Source of the DNA: Chamaelirium japonicum
Taxonomy: Eukaryota > Streptophyta > Magnoliopsida > Liliales > Melanthiaceae
Direction: 5' to 3'
Assembly: GCA_947650365.1 (NCBI GenBank)
Contig: OX393553.1
Span: 67,429,716 to 67,493,715, forward strand
Length of the DNA stretch: 64,000 nucleotides
Shown: in pieces, positions 35,961 to 49,100 of the stretch
Layout: each line of letters starts with the position of its first letter
How positions within the stretch are numbered: position 1 is the stretch's first letter
Notes under the pieces: model-generated
Databases searched by the model: none
Seen by the model: the letters and a program-made list of their open reading frames with translations, nothing else
What the model was told of the DNA's origin: nothing
Translations under genes and position numbers: made by a program

Positions 35961-36480
35961 TAAAAAAAAGCTTGCTTGTCATATATTATCTATCGTTATT
36001 TAATGTGGTAGGATAACATGTATATTTATGATATTTATAAAAAACACGTTATCCAAAACGCTTAAGTTCGGATCATTTGGATTCAAAACTATGGACAGAG
36101 GATCAAGTTTTATACAATAATCATATCAGTGGACTTGCTATAAATAGGAACTTAAAATAGAATTAAATATTATACACGTTCTGTTTTTTGGACTTAACAC
36201 CGATTTTTCTTTTATTTTTGCTAGACTGACCAAGCAGTCAAAGGACAAAACCCTAGAGCAATGGCTCAAAGAGGTTCGGAGATCGAAACTAGGAGACGCA
36301 ATAGTTGCTATTTATTAATTCCATAATCCCATGAACACGACACCAACGGCAAGGATTCGAGTGCACAATCACGACACAATGGCCTTGAGGGAATGTTTGC
36401 TCCACGGTGTCCATACAAGTGTATGTACCAGAGTCATACAGGGAACTTATCGAACATAGGACTGAGGAAGTACCACCAGG

Positions 36481-36913
36481 AGAGCATTTTTGCTACCCGA
36501 TTCATTTGATGCACTTGCTTACGGCCAAATCGTGGGCTCATCTCCAATAGAAAGGGGATAATGGGGATTATATTTGCTACCGGACTACACTTGCCCCATT
36601 ATGCCCCTTCGTTTGGCGACATAGCAGATCATAATCAGTGGCGGCTCCAGGAATTTATATCAGTAGGGTAAAAAATTATATTAAAAAATATTTTCACGTG
36701 ACGGTGTGAAGTAAGGTTCGGTAAATCAATGGAGTGGGAACAGTAAAAACTAAATAAATTATGACAAAAATAAAATTTTAATAAATTTTTTTAATAGATT
36801 TGAATCGGTGAGTGTGGTTAATTGACCCCTCACCCATATGTAGCGCTGCCTATGGCTTTGATTTGGCCGTAAGCAAGTGCAACAAATGAATCGGGTAGCA
36901 AAAATGCTCTATT
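36481..36913. mobile_element. DNA element with about 50-bp terminal inverted repeats
   Basis: Arms 36482-36531 and 36860-36909 are inverted copies with one or two mismatches (GAGCATTTTTGCTACCCGAT inward). CCACCAGG lies on both sides (36473-36480 and 36914-36921), a likely 8-9 bp target duplication, although the right end has three more bases than the left. The interior includes a GTGGCGGCTCCAGG start typical of degraded hAT ends. No transposase. Mutator-like or hAT-like; not resolved. Confidence 0.7.
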
Positions 36914-36921
36914 CCACCAGG

Positions 36922-37815
36922 CATTGTATATGGTTTTATGCCGCGATGCGCGTCCTTCATGTCCACTAGAAATAAATTACGATCAAACCATAAGGTAGTC
37001 AGCCCATCGCCATAGATAGAAAATGGTATGTGCGATGCATGGGTTCAACTCCTCTCCACTGATGATCGTCTTTTCTATTGGTCGTTGACGATTTAGTGAG
37101 CAATAGGTAGTGATCCAAAAACCAAACGGGCACGATTTATGGTCATGGGATGAATCCAAGGGGGATGCCACCATCCCGGTCGTCGCCCACCACCTGCTGT
37201 CGTCGCCACCGGCCACCACCCGTCAGCACGCGCCATCGAAAAGGGTGTCAGCGGGTGGTGGTGGGCAGGACAGCAGCTGACGGCCGGTGGTCGGCAAGGG
37301 TGGACGTCAGTGGCGGCGGTGGTCGACGGTAATGATGGAGGCCGGCGATCGGTGACGGTTGATTTTTGAATCATCAGTGGAGAACAGTCGAACCCGGGAT
37401 GCACTGAGCTCTCTGTCCGAAATGACTCCACACCTCCGCATTACAACCGTGAGCATATCACGTGGTATGTTCAAACACGACGTCCCTTTCCCTACGGGTT
37501 GGGCTAGTGAGATTCCCCGATTGGGGCTGCGCACAACGGACGGCTGTGATCGGAACACATCATTATGGTTGACAATTCGGGACATACGCTTAGGGACAAA
37601 TTTCCTTAGGAAATTTTTATCTTGATTTCACGTACCCAAATTTTTACGAGTTAATTAGTCCTAAATCCCTCCACAAGTCGTTATTTAAGATAAAGGATAC
37701 AACTTGTTAGGATATTAGCTAAAGTCCCTCCCAAAGAACACGTTTGTATAGCAAATCCTTAACCAAAAATATTAACTTTTTTTTATCCTTTAAATTATAA
37801 AACTGTCACTCCAGC
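36922..37815. other. Unclassified intergenic DNA with a GC-rich patch
   Basis: 37140-37600 is GC-rich with short overlapping frames on both strands (60-112 codons). None resembles a known protein or has supporting signals. I call no gene here. Confidence 0.5.
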
Positions 37816-38240
37816 AAAAGTATCCATTCGTTTTCAGTAAGAGTATCCATTCGTCTTTGACATGAGTATCCATTCGCCGATTAACACTATACATGTAACG
37901 ATTGCTACAGTGATTTCACTGTAGCTACTATAGCGAAAACACTGTAACAAGAGTATACATTCGTCTTCAGAAAGAGTATCCATTCGTCATCAACAAGAGT
38001 ATCTATTCACCATGTGATATTGTGCATGTTGCAGTTGCTATAGTGATTTTACCGTAACAAAAGTATTCATTCGGTTAATTGATACTCTTGTAGTAACAGT
38101 CAATTCTCTAAATTGATACTCTTACCAAATCAAATTGATACTCTTGCTACAGTGAAATCACTGTAGCAGCTATAGCGAAATCACTGTAGCAAACGCTACA
38201 TGCACAGTGTCAAACTAGCGAATGGATACTCTTTCTGGGG
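37815..38240. repeat. Satellite-like array of GAGTATCCATTCG and ACAGTG palindromes
   Basis: About seven copies of a GAGTATCCATTCGTC-like phrase are interleaved with GCTACAGTG-N4-CACTGTAGC dyads. Copies in both orientations occur (GATACTCTTGCTACAGTG near 38140). Noncoding. Confidence 0.65.
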
Positions 38241-38577
38241 ATAAATGGAAACTCTATCTATAGCACGTGAGGGGGTAAATAAGGAAGAGGGGCTTGATGT
38301 AGCATACAAAGTTCGGGAGGGACTTGGTGTAATATTGAAACGTGGACTGTCCTTTAACTAATATAGCATCTGCTAAAAGGAATTAACGCTAAGTCTCCCT
38401 ATTTTTTTACCCTAATACCAAAATTTTAAAGTCATTCGTTATACCTTTGCCCAAGAGGTAAATACTGATTAATAGAATAGAAGACATTTTAAGTGTTACG
38501 CTTCTCTCCAATAATATTAATCTGCTACCACTCTTCTCCACTTTAGCATCTTTTTTCATCAAGAAACATCAGGAGTC

Positions 38578-38917
38578 ATTTTGATAGTCCCACATCAATG
38601 AGGGAGGCACCTATCACCTGCTTTGTATACCCCACGTGGACCGTCTCTTATGACTCGGGTTTTGGGGTGTGAGGGTATCTAACATAGTATTAGAGCTAGA
38701 GTTCATCATCTCCTGTTACGGGTGTTTCCCATCGATCGTGTCTTGCCACGCGTGCTCCACAAAGGAGAATCATTGCCATCCATGCTCCGCGTGAGGGGGA
38801 GTGTTGACATATAACTCCACATCGATAAGGGAGGCACCCATGACTCGCTTATTATACCCCATGTGGACATGGACCTCCCCTTACGACCCGGGTTTTGGGG
38901 TGTGAGGATATCTATTA
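38578..38917 (+). mobile_element. TRIM-like miniature LTR element
   Basis: Two similar sequences of about 107-115 bp (38578-38684 and 38802-38917), each containing CCCACATC..TGAGGGAGGCAC-like and GGGTTTTGGGGTGTGAGG blocks, flank about 117 bp. The first is followed by TAGTATTAGAGC (38685-38696), an eroded copy of the TGGTATCAGAGC primer-binding site; the second is preceded by GTGAGGGGGAG, a polypurine tract. It is too short to code. Same family as the array at 55207-55783, opposite strand. Eroded; no target duplication found. Confidence 0.75.
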
Positions 38918-38963
38918 ATATCAATGGTAATGGAGGCCTAGGAAGGCCGCTTCTTTTTTGCGG

Positions 38964-39144
38964 GAGAAATGCTACTCAGCCCGAAGGTTTTTTCGATTTC
39001 GGCAGCCCGAATGACATGGCATCATGCAACTGGTGGCTGAAACTCACCAACAACATTTAAATCTTTTACTCCACCAGTTGCACGCTGCCACGTCAATCAA
39101 GCTGAGCAGAATCGGGAAAACCTTCAGGCTGAATAGCATTGCTC
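38964..39144. mobile_element. Mutator-type MITE, 181 bp
   Basis: Inverted ends GAGAAATGCTACTCAGCC and GGCTGAATAGCATTGCTC continue as arms of about 70 bp. Identical 9-bp flanks TTTTTGCGG (38955-38963 and 39145-39153) give the target size of Mutator-like elements. Confidence 0.9.
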
Positions 39145-39153
39145 TTTTTGCGG

Positions 39154-40116
39154 TGGGGGCTTTGATTGGATTTCATTCCAATTTAGTAGAAATGCAATAT
39201 GCCAATGGTGCATGGAACTATTATTATTTTAATACCAAAGGGCATTGTTTTACTAAGTATTTGGTAATTTGAGGAGTTTTGATTTGGTTATGATAAAAAA
39301 AAATAGAAAAAAGAATGAAATAATTATTTTTATTATTCCATGATAAAATAGAGTAGAGTAACCATCCATATATTTTGTTTGGTTAAGGCATATATGTTAT
39401 ACAATTGATATAGACAAATCCATGGGACAATTCATGAATTACTAATAGATCTAGTAATAGATTTATGGGCCGAATAACTTAATTGATGAGAGAAATTGTT
39501 GTTGAGAAACATGAAATTTGAAACCGGATATAGAATCAATTCCTATAATCGTTAAACCCATGTAAGATACATAAGAATAGGCTACCGTACTCCCTAGACG
39601 AAGTGTTTCACGCATTAGCTGGCCCTGATCGGCTCATGCTCCCAAACAAGCATATGTGCCAAAGCCCAAACCAGCCATCTAATCCAATCCAAAGCAACTT
39701 TAATTGGATTGGATTGAGAATCCTCAAAAATCGACAAAGATTGGATCGGTTTGAGTTTTGCCTGTATAGATTGGTTTTGAACCGATGCACACCCCTAGCG
39801 GTGGTTGTGCGTTATCAGCGGAGGCGGGTTGGTGGCAGCCCATGAATTAAAACTTCAAGATTTATCATTTCCAACTTCCACAATAAAGTGGAATTTCACT
39901 TTGCGCCTCCGTCACGATCAGCAACCACCCCAGCAAATAGTGATCACGATCAAGCAGATCCAACGGTCTAACTGCCATCAAGAAGTGCTCTGATCTCGCA
40001 TTTGCGCTCTTGACATACTCAGATCTCCATCAAGAAGTGCTCCTTCAAAAGGGAGAAAAAATCAGTGTACAATAGCTTTACTGTTGATGTCTTCTTTCTC
40101 TGCTTTCAAAATCTTT
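39154..40116. other. Intergenic stretch downstream of the SDN gene
   Basis: AT-rich to about 39600, then mixed. An ATTGGATTGGATT-rich piece ending GCACACCCCTAG (39660-39798) looks like a hAT remnant. The SDN 3' UTR must lie in the last few hundred bases before 40117, but no clear minus-strand AATAAA signal was found. Confidence 0.5.
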
Positions 40117-43100
40117 TCACAACCCATGTTTTCTGGTAAGAGCAGAAAGGATCTTCTGCAAGTTAAATATTTCTTCCTCCCTCGCAGACAGGACCTTCTG
40201 CAACTTATTTTTGTCTTCCTCCCTCCGGTGGAGCTCCTCCCTCAGTTTCTCCACCTCTTGAACGTGGTCACACCGACACAACCCTAATCTTTGCCTTTTC
40301 GGGTCTTCGGTCGTATATTCGACCAACCTCTTCTTCGACGGTTCATCGTTGTTAGGTGCGCAAGCAGGTGTCATCCGGCGGATGTAGAAGGTTGGAACTT
40401 GTCCTGTGCTGAGTTTCAGCGAAACAAGCTTCTGGACCCGTCCTCCGGAATCCTGAGTTCAAAAAAATTCCTTAGTTACCGACCGAAAAGATGGAACTCT
40501 CAACTATCATAAAATAGTACAAATATTTAGCGAAAAAAGGACAACAGAGAAACCACAGTAAGTTGTATAAACATCTTTGTCAATGTGATCAACTGCGTGA
40601 ATATCTAGTAAAAAACATTAAGTTAAGCCCATAAGCTTCATTTAGTAGGGAATGGACTAACAATGCATGTCAAGCTAGCAAAAAAGAAGGCACATAAACT
40701 ACTGCAAGCTTTATAAACATGGCAGTCAAATGACCAATGACACCAAACACCTATCTCAGGGAGCGGTGACCAGAATCAAGAAACCTTTCATTGGTGGACG
40801 AGAAGGCCAAGTGTGCTCTGGTTCACCAGGAGGTGAACGCTGCCTTGAACTATTAATATAGAGGTTGGAACTGGGCTCGGCACCAAGTGTTCTACAAGAG
40901 AAGACACTCAGACGGGTAAGGCAAGGGAGGCAGACAGACGTTACTCGACTCCTCAAGACCCAACCACAACCATCCTAGAGTTGCCAAATGACTAACAAGA
41001 GGACGCACTAGAAAGAAAAGCACCCCAACAATAAACAAAGCTTATCCTGTGACTAGCCAGCAAGCTACGACTAGGGAGCGGGCCGGCTAATCTCAAAGGT
41101 CGAGATATGACCAAACAATCCAAACCCTCGACCTACCAAAAGGCTCCACGCAGAAGCTTCCCCGACAGAGCCTATTGTCCAAGAATGGGGCGACACATGA
41201 CAGCCTCATCCAAAGGGGAAACGGCCTCATGGGACGACACCTAGATAGATCCGTGTCACAAGCTCCAACACCAATCCGCAAGTGACAGCCGTCATGGAGA
41301 GATGAGCTGGTTTGGCCCATCTCTCATTTCTATCAAAGACAACCACCAATATATATAATCTGCTCTGGCATAAGATCACTTTCACCACCAAGATTTCATA
41401 AGTTTGATATAAATAAACCTTACTCATGCACTTAGAATGGACTTCGTATCAATGGTTCCAATAGAAAACTCATTCTTACAAAAATGTCTAAAAATTTCTG
41501 CTCACAGCCATTGGTATTCTTTGGCCTTCCTGTAGTTGTTTATGACACTCCAATCTGAATTTGAGACCCTCTCCTCACTATCTAAGGATTTAATGTTTAT
41601 GTTTTCTTCTCTATAATGGTGTATTCTGTTGCTTCCAGGAAACCCGTTTCATCTGTAAGAAAGATTTTTTCATGTCCCACTTCTTATTTTTACTCATACT
41701 TTTCCACTTTACATATAATACCCGCCTTATTAACTTATTATATGAAGTGCTTGCAACTTCCATTGTTCTGGTTTCAGAACTCAATACTTAGAAGGTACGA
41801 CTCAGTAAATATTAGTTAACAGCTAGCATGAGATCACTTAGGAAAAGATAAATTGTCTGACTATCTATGATATGGGGGACACCTCTAATTGAGCCCTCGG
41901 AGCCGTGTCAACCCGTGTCGACACGGATTCCCGTGTCCACCAATGTCGACTCGGCATGATACTATCGCTCCATGTTATTAAACCGAATGTTGTGACTTGT
42001 GAGTCTCTACCTTCTCCAATCGAGTGAACAGCGGAAAATGGTAAACCGTGTAGGAGTCAAATTCCAAAGGAATAGTATTTTTTAATTTATATGAATTTCA
42101 TAATTTTGTTGGTGTGTGTGTATCCACGTGTCTCCTATCTATCTTTTATAATGTTGCGGTGTCCGACTCCCGTGTCCGTGCTGACACTCGACACCCGTGT
42201 CCGTGTCTACAGATCAAAGCTGACTATATTCAGATAGTTCCCATTGTATCATCAGTGTAGAATTCAGAGGCATAAAGACAATTTAAGTCGACTAAAGAAG
42301 CATCGTCGTTGCACAACAGTGAGAGTTTCAGTGCATACCTTGCTTTCTGGGCCTTGTATTCGTCGGAATGCTTCATCTGCCTCTATAGCATCCTTGAAAA
42401 CAGCAATGGTAGAATAGCTTTTGCCTCGAATTCTTACATCACTCTGCAAAAAAAATCATTTCATAAAGTGCTGCATACTCTATTATAATACTACTGGCAT
42501 GAAGAATTTGGAACCTGAATGTCAATATTGTAGTCTGCAGAAAAGAGTTTTAGCAACTCTTCGCAGGGTATGTCAACTGGAATTTTGTGAAGAAAGAGCT
42601 TTGCTAGATCAGAGTCAGGTACCTGGAAATTGAAAGATAACTAAGGAGATGGACTTCGAAGAACAGAATAAAGATATGTTTATCTTATTAGTACGCACAC
42701 TTTTCCCTGTGATTGCAATGGGATGATTGAAATTGTGTTCCAGCTTGGCAAGAACTAACTTCATTGTGGCTTCTGCATCATTAAGACAATTATGTGGCTC
42801 GCCTTCCTTTCGAACTTCGAAGCCCAACACGGACTGTCAAAACCAAAGGCAAATGAGAATAAAAGAGTAACAATGCCAGTAGATAAAGAGTAAATGCAAT
42901 TTTATATGCCTAAAATTGATCACATACACATGATATAAGCTTCTTTTTTTAATTTCCAAAAAAAAATGGCGTACCTAATTGTCTGTTATTTTGTTTTTTA
43001 TATTTTTCTATAAATAATGCTAAATGAGAACTGACAAATAAAACTGTATAATCCTATCGAATATATCAGAAGGTTTTATGGAAAAGGACCACAACAAAGG

Positions 43101-46100
43101 AGACGTGAGGTTCCCACGCTCAGACAATCCTATCGATTGAGATAAAGATATACGCTCATGGTGCTTTGACAAAGGACCAAGAAGGGGTGAATAGGTCTAC
43201 AAAAATTTACGTATTAATTGAAGAAAACCTATTTGCCTCTTATTCAAATTATCAGCTGAAAGCGGATTGAATCGCTTTAGCAAAGCATCTAATCCGCAAG
43301 CATAAGAAAAAATCACAAAGATAGCAATAAAAGAAAATCCAATAAGAGAGCACACAGATTTTACATGGTTCGGTCTCAAAAAGGTTGCATGCATGCACGA
43401 GACTATTGGTCTGACTTGAACTCTAATCGAAAAATTATCAGTTACAGACTCGACAATCTTTCCATACGAAGAGCTCAGACTTACAATCCTATGCCACCTC
43501 GAACGTGTATTGCCTTGTATGCCACATAATTCCACGCCACTTGTGTATTCGAGCATCATCAGCGCCAATTCCTTAGTGCGGTCCAATCAAAGTGACACAG
43601 CCAGATCACGTCAAAGGACCACAAAGGAGGAAAGAACGAACTCGATCTCAATCCACTCGGGAACTATCTCCAAGAAAGAACTGCACAGGTTTAGAAATTT
43701 CTCACACAAGAACATGAAGGGAAAAGACTCTTGCTTCGTTTTGGATGGGAAACCTCACCTCTAAACGATGTACCTCAACCGTAGAAAGGGGCTCCCAAAT
43801 TCTCCTTAATCTAATGCGTGACAGACGGCCTTTATATAGCTAATGGAATCTCCCAAGTCTCCTAGAGAAGGATGCAAAGAAATCGGATTCAAAAAAGACT
43901 GAAATTGAGCAGAAACTTCATTGCAGATCACTTCACAAGTATCCTTTCATGATTCAAACTGTTGGCTTGATCGGCCGTCAAAGTAACCACGGACTAGTCC
44001 GCAAATAGAACCACTCTCTTCTTCGCTTGAAGTAAGATCGATCCCACGAACCAAGATCGATCTTCCCGCATAGCTTTACGACCCTAAGAGGAGAACCGGA
44101 CTGGGCTCCACCTAGGATATACGCAAGTTCTATCAAAGTTAAAGTCACTTATCAATCTTTAGTAATGTCACACCAACTTTTCCCTTTGATGAAAATGAAA
44201 ACTGAGTCAGAAAGAAAAGATTTTTCCACGTTGCCAATAGGTGTGAATGTTTAGTTTCTACAGGCAGCAGTCAAACCTAGCCAGATCACAAACATTAAAA
44301 ATATTCAATTAAGTTCCTCCACGTCCCGTCTTCTTTCTTCCCGCACGTGGGTGGGATTCCCGAGAACCCTATGTCCATTGCATGCATCCTCTATCCCTCT
44401 CATCTCTTCACGCACCCTTTTTTCTCCCTGATTTCCTTATTTGGATGTTCTCATCTATACAAGGGGATAAAAACCCTAGATTAAAAAGATTTGGAGGATG
44501 AGAAAGATCTCTTTGTGAGAATTTGAGAAGATGCTCTTCGTTCTTCGACAACCCTCGTGGATTTCTTCCGGCTTGGAACCTTCTTCATTCGTGCCATCTT
44601 GTACCCCTCGCACTTTCATCCCTCATTGGTAATATCTTTTCTCATACTTTGATCTCTCCATTGGTCATCATCTTGTTTATCCGCAATCGTTACTCGATGC
44701 ATATTCTAGTTGGCTTGGCTTGATCGCTTTTGGGCTTATCATCGTTGTTTTACTTTATCTTTGCAAGTACTTGTTTGCAGAATTTATTATTTGCAAAGTT
44801 GTTTTTAAGTTTAATTCATTGTTTTTGCATCTCTGTTTAATTGTCATTACATGAGCATGCTAATGCACATTAGAATATTATTTCTTGATTAAAATCTGAT
44901 TTGAGTTAGTTTGTTGATGTTGAAATTTAATATAAAGTCCTAAATAGCCTATATAATCTTCCATTTAAACTTGGCTTTCATCTTTGTAACCCATTTTGCA
45001 TTATTTGGTATCAGATTGAATTCCCGTTTGCATTATTATGTTCGCAATTTGCATTGAGTGGACAGGTGCATTGAAATCTCTATGATTTTTATACTAATGA
45101 CCTAATGCTGTTTTTTTGTTAGCTTCTATTGATTTTCTAAATTTTTTTTGAATCTTCCCTACTTTTTAAAGCTTTTTTAAGATTTTTTATTTCTTGAATT
45201 TTTAAAATAAACCGAAACCGCCGAAACCACAAACCCCGTCCAAAACAACATATCCAAACTTGGACCGAAATCGAAACTGATCATGAAAACCTTGAAATTT
45301 ATATATGGTTTTTATTAACTTAGAGAAGGCTTTTCATATAGTACCATGAAATGTAATTTGGTTGACTCTAAGAAGGAAATGGATGCCTCAAGGTTATATT
45401 GAAGTGATTGAAGACATGTTTGAGGCAGCAATTACTATCGTTAAAAATTACTGCGGAGAGAAATGAATTTCTAATAACTGTGAGACTTCACCAAGGGTTA
45501 GTATTAAGCCCATATCTTTTTACTCTTGTCTTTGATGAACTCACTGCAAATATTAAAGAGGTATCATAGTGTATGTTATTTGCAGACGATATAGTGGTAG
45601 TTGATGAGAAAATGATAGGGTTAAATGCTAAGTTGGAATTGTGGAGATAGACTGTGGAAGATAAGGGCTTAAAAATAAGTAGGGCTAAAACGAAATATAT
45701 GGCGTGCAATTTTAATGGAAATAATAATAATAATGAAGCCCACTTCACAATTGATGGCCAAGAAATACAACAATGTGATTGACGCATGCCTTTAAGACTC
45801 AAGGGTAAATTTTACATGAAAACAATAAGACCCGTAAGATTATATGATTCAGAAAATCAGAATGTTGGCCCTTAAAGAGAGTTCAAGTTCATATGATGAG
45901 CATAGCAGAGACGAGGATGTTGAGATGGATGTGCGAAAAAACTAGAAGGGATAGAGTGAGGAATGAGTATCTTACAAGAAGTTTTGGAGTGGCACAAATT
46001 GAGGACAAGATAATGGAGAACATATTAAGATTGTTTGGGCATGTAAAACATAGAGCAAAGGCAGATTCGATAAGGAGGGGGTCTAAGATTAGTGTGAATG

Positions 46101-49100
46101 TCAAAGGAGAAGGGGAAGACTTAAAATAACATTGATGAAAATTGTTAGAAAAAACATGAAAAAACTTTCTTTGACAACAGATATAGCCCTAAATAAAAAT
46201 GAATGGAGAAGAAGGATTCATAAAGCCAGCCCCAAGTAGATAGGATATGGCTTGATGGTTATGGTTATAGTTATGCCATCAAAGCAAATAAAATAGCTTG
46301 GAATGTGTACATGTTCGCTGAAACACGAATGGAAGTAGTGAGAAAAGACTGCAACATAAAATACAGGGGCAGTCAAGGTACAAAATGTCGACAAATTTCA
46401 CGAAATATCGCTAAATATCTCGGTTTTTTTAGACCTTGGCACAAAATTCTTGTTGCGATATCGAAAGGAATGCAAATCACGATAATATCGCGATATTTCG
46501 CACGATATATTTGTCGGCACGAAATATCGCGATTTATCGTGCCAAAACACGCTGATTCACATCAATTTCGTGAAAATTTCGAGAAATTTTGAGATTTTGG
46601 TACCGAAATCTTGGGACTGACTGGTTATAAAAGGTAGAGGTGGCAATGGGTCGGGTCGGGTCGGGTTCGGGTCGGGTTGAGACATAGGTATAAGGGCAAA
46701 ACATCCAACCCGAACCCGACCCGTTTAATAAACGGGTCAAAAACTTAAACCCGAACCCGACCCGCCTAATAACGGGTTGACCCGACCCGACCCGTTTAAC
46801 CCGTTTACTAAATATGTCGGGTCGGGTCGGGTCGGGTTGGGTCAACAGAACCTATGTAAACCTATCGGGTTGGGTCAAGACGGGTGGGATTGGGCCGGGT
46901 TGGATCGGGTTGGGTCAACAGAACCTATGTAAACTTGTCGGGTTGGGTCAAGAGGGGTGGGATTGGGCCGGGTTGGATCGGTTTGGTTCAAGTTGGGTCA
47001 GGTCGGTTCGGGTTGGCTCGGGTCGGGTCGGGTCGGGTTGACACGACCCATTTGATAAACGGGTCAAGTCGGGTCAATCGGGTTGTAAGGACAAACCCGA
47101 ACCCGACCCATTAAATAAACGGGTCAATCGGGTCGACCCGTTTATGACCCGAACCCGTTTAGAGCAAACCCAAACCCGCTAACTTCGGGTCGGGTTCGGG
47201 TCGGGTTGGCGGGTCGGGTCAAGAATTGCCACCCCTAATAAAAGGGGACTGGAGGATTTGTTCTCAGCAGCTTATTTACATAAAATAACATTTTTTTACT
47301 TTAAATTATTATATATAAATAAGCAAATACCCCACATTTGATTTCAATCAAAATATCGAAAAATTCAAAAACCAAGTAAATAAAAAAGTATACTTTCAGT
47401 TTTAGTAGGAGAAAATAGTTTTTTCGGTTTTTTATAAAATTTGTATGTTGAGAAAAGTGGTTAAATCAACTCATTTTTAGCTCAAAATATTCCACAAGAT
47501 GTAGAACTACAAGTACATCTAGAAAACGATGGTACGTCAAAGAAAATTTTGAATGTATAAAAAAATTTCTTTATAAAAACTTTTTTTTTTAAACTTGGTA
47601 AAAAAACAGTGTTTCGCATTTCAGCATAATTTTTGCACAATTTCAAACTTGCACAACTTTATTGTTTTAAGTCCGTTTTCAAAATCGTTTGAAGCATTAT
47701 TTTAACAATCAACTAATCTTTATTTTGGAAACATTTTTATCCACAAAAAAGATTAAAAACAATTTTTAAAAGCATAGATCAAAACAGGACCAAACAAGAC
47801 TGCACAAGACTCACGGACTCAAATGCATAATACATGCTTTATGAAGCTCTACATCCGTAAATAGGGTACAAATATTATCTTAGTGTTCCAAATTGTGTAT
47901 ATATACTTGGTTTATGACTATGCAGAGATTCACTTGAAAATTCCATTAAAAAAAAAATATTTCCACCATTTATATAAAATCACAATATTTCCACACTGTC
48001 GAAATATTTCTATATCCAGAGGGTCGAAATATTGACCGAAATGAAAATTTTGAACCTTGGGGGTAGTCATTATGTGTGAAAGGACTAACTGATGAAATGA
48101 TACATGCATATGAGCATCGAAGAGCTCAGAAGGCTCAATAGGAAAGGCACTACAATTTTTGTGGAAGGAACAAGAAGAGAGAGAGAGAGAGAGGGTCCTA
48201 GACGTACATGGATGGAAGTATTGAAGAAGAAAAAAATGTGACGAAAAAGGTGACCCTTAACTAAAAATGGCTAGTAAAAGACGGATTCATGAGACCGACC
48301 ACAAATAGCTGGGATAATGGCTTGATGGTTATTGGTATAAGTTTACTGAAACATTCTTCAATAATATTGTCAAACTTACGTTCAGTTAAACATCAAGGAA
48401 GAAAGCAACTACTATTTCGCGATGAATTTCTTATATGTGCAAATGAAGCGATGTAAGTTTAGGCAAAAAATTTCCAGGATAGAACAGAAGTTTTCAAACT
48501 TTTCATCACATATTGCAATCCATCAGTATGATGGAAAGCAATAATCACATCATTTACCAAAAATAAAGTTGGTTCATTCGACATGCAGGACCCATAAAAC
48601 TGTTATTTTACTCATCACAATATGATGAGATGTGGTTTACACTTATATGATTATATCTGAGAAGATCAACAAATTGTAAGCAACTTAATTGAAAGGGCGT
48701 TACCAGTTAGCAGATTTGCAAATTTTAAGCAACAAAAAGAAGGAAAGGGCATATTGATGACAAGTATTAGGCACGTGGGTCAACAAAAATTCAAATGGTT
48801 ATAGAAAAACAGTACATCAGCCAGCGTATTACTGATGACTGATAGATCAGAAATGACGGGAGATACATATGAGTAGTTGCAGATAAAAAAAATTATATTT
48901 AGAACTTACCTTACACAAGTTGTTTAAGGAAGGTGCATAATTAGTTGGTAAATCTATAAATCTGAAGATATATGATGTGTCAATTACTCGTGGATGATCT
49001 ATTTTAAGAGCTGTAGAGATCAAAGAGAGAAGTTAGAATACGAAAAACTGAAATTATTGTCAAGTAAATAAGCTTCCTTCATACCTCGTAAATCATTATG

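Noticed and set aside
37380-37410. CGAACCCGGGA stretch resembling a tRNA T-arm or SINE B box
   Set aside because: No A box at the right distance, no cloverleaf and no 3' tail; a chance match.
37093-37625. GC-rich overlapping frames that might be a small gene
   Set aside because: Open on both strands, no recognisable domain, no splice or start context, typical of GC-rich spacer.
43197-43586. 129-codon minus-strand frame in SDN intron 8
   Set aside because: The sequence around it has the phrases of an LTR-type repeat and the protein resembles nothing known.
46814-47114. Glycine/valine-rich repeat proteins (GSGRVGSGWV type)
   Set aside because: Translation of GGGTCGGGTC words in the hAT MITE.
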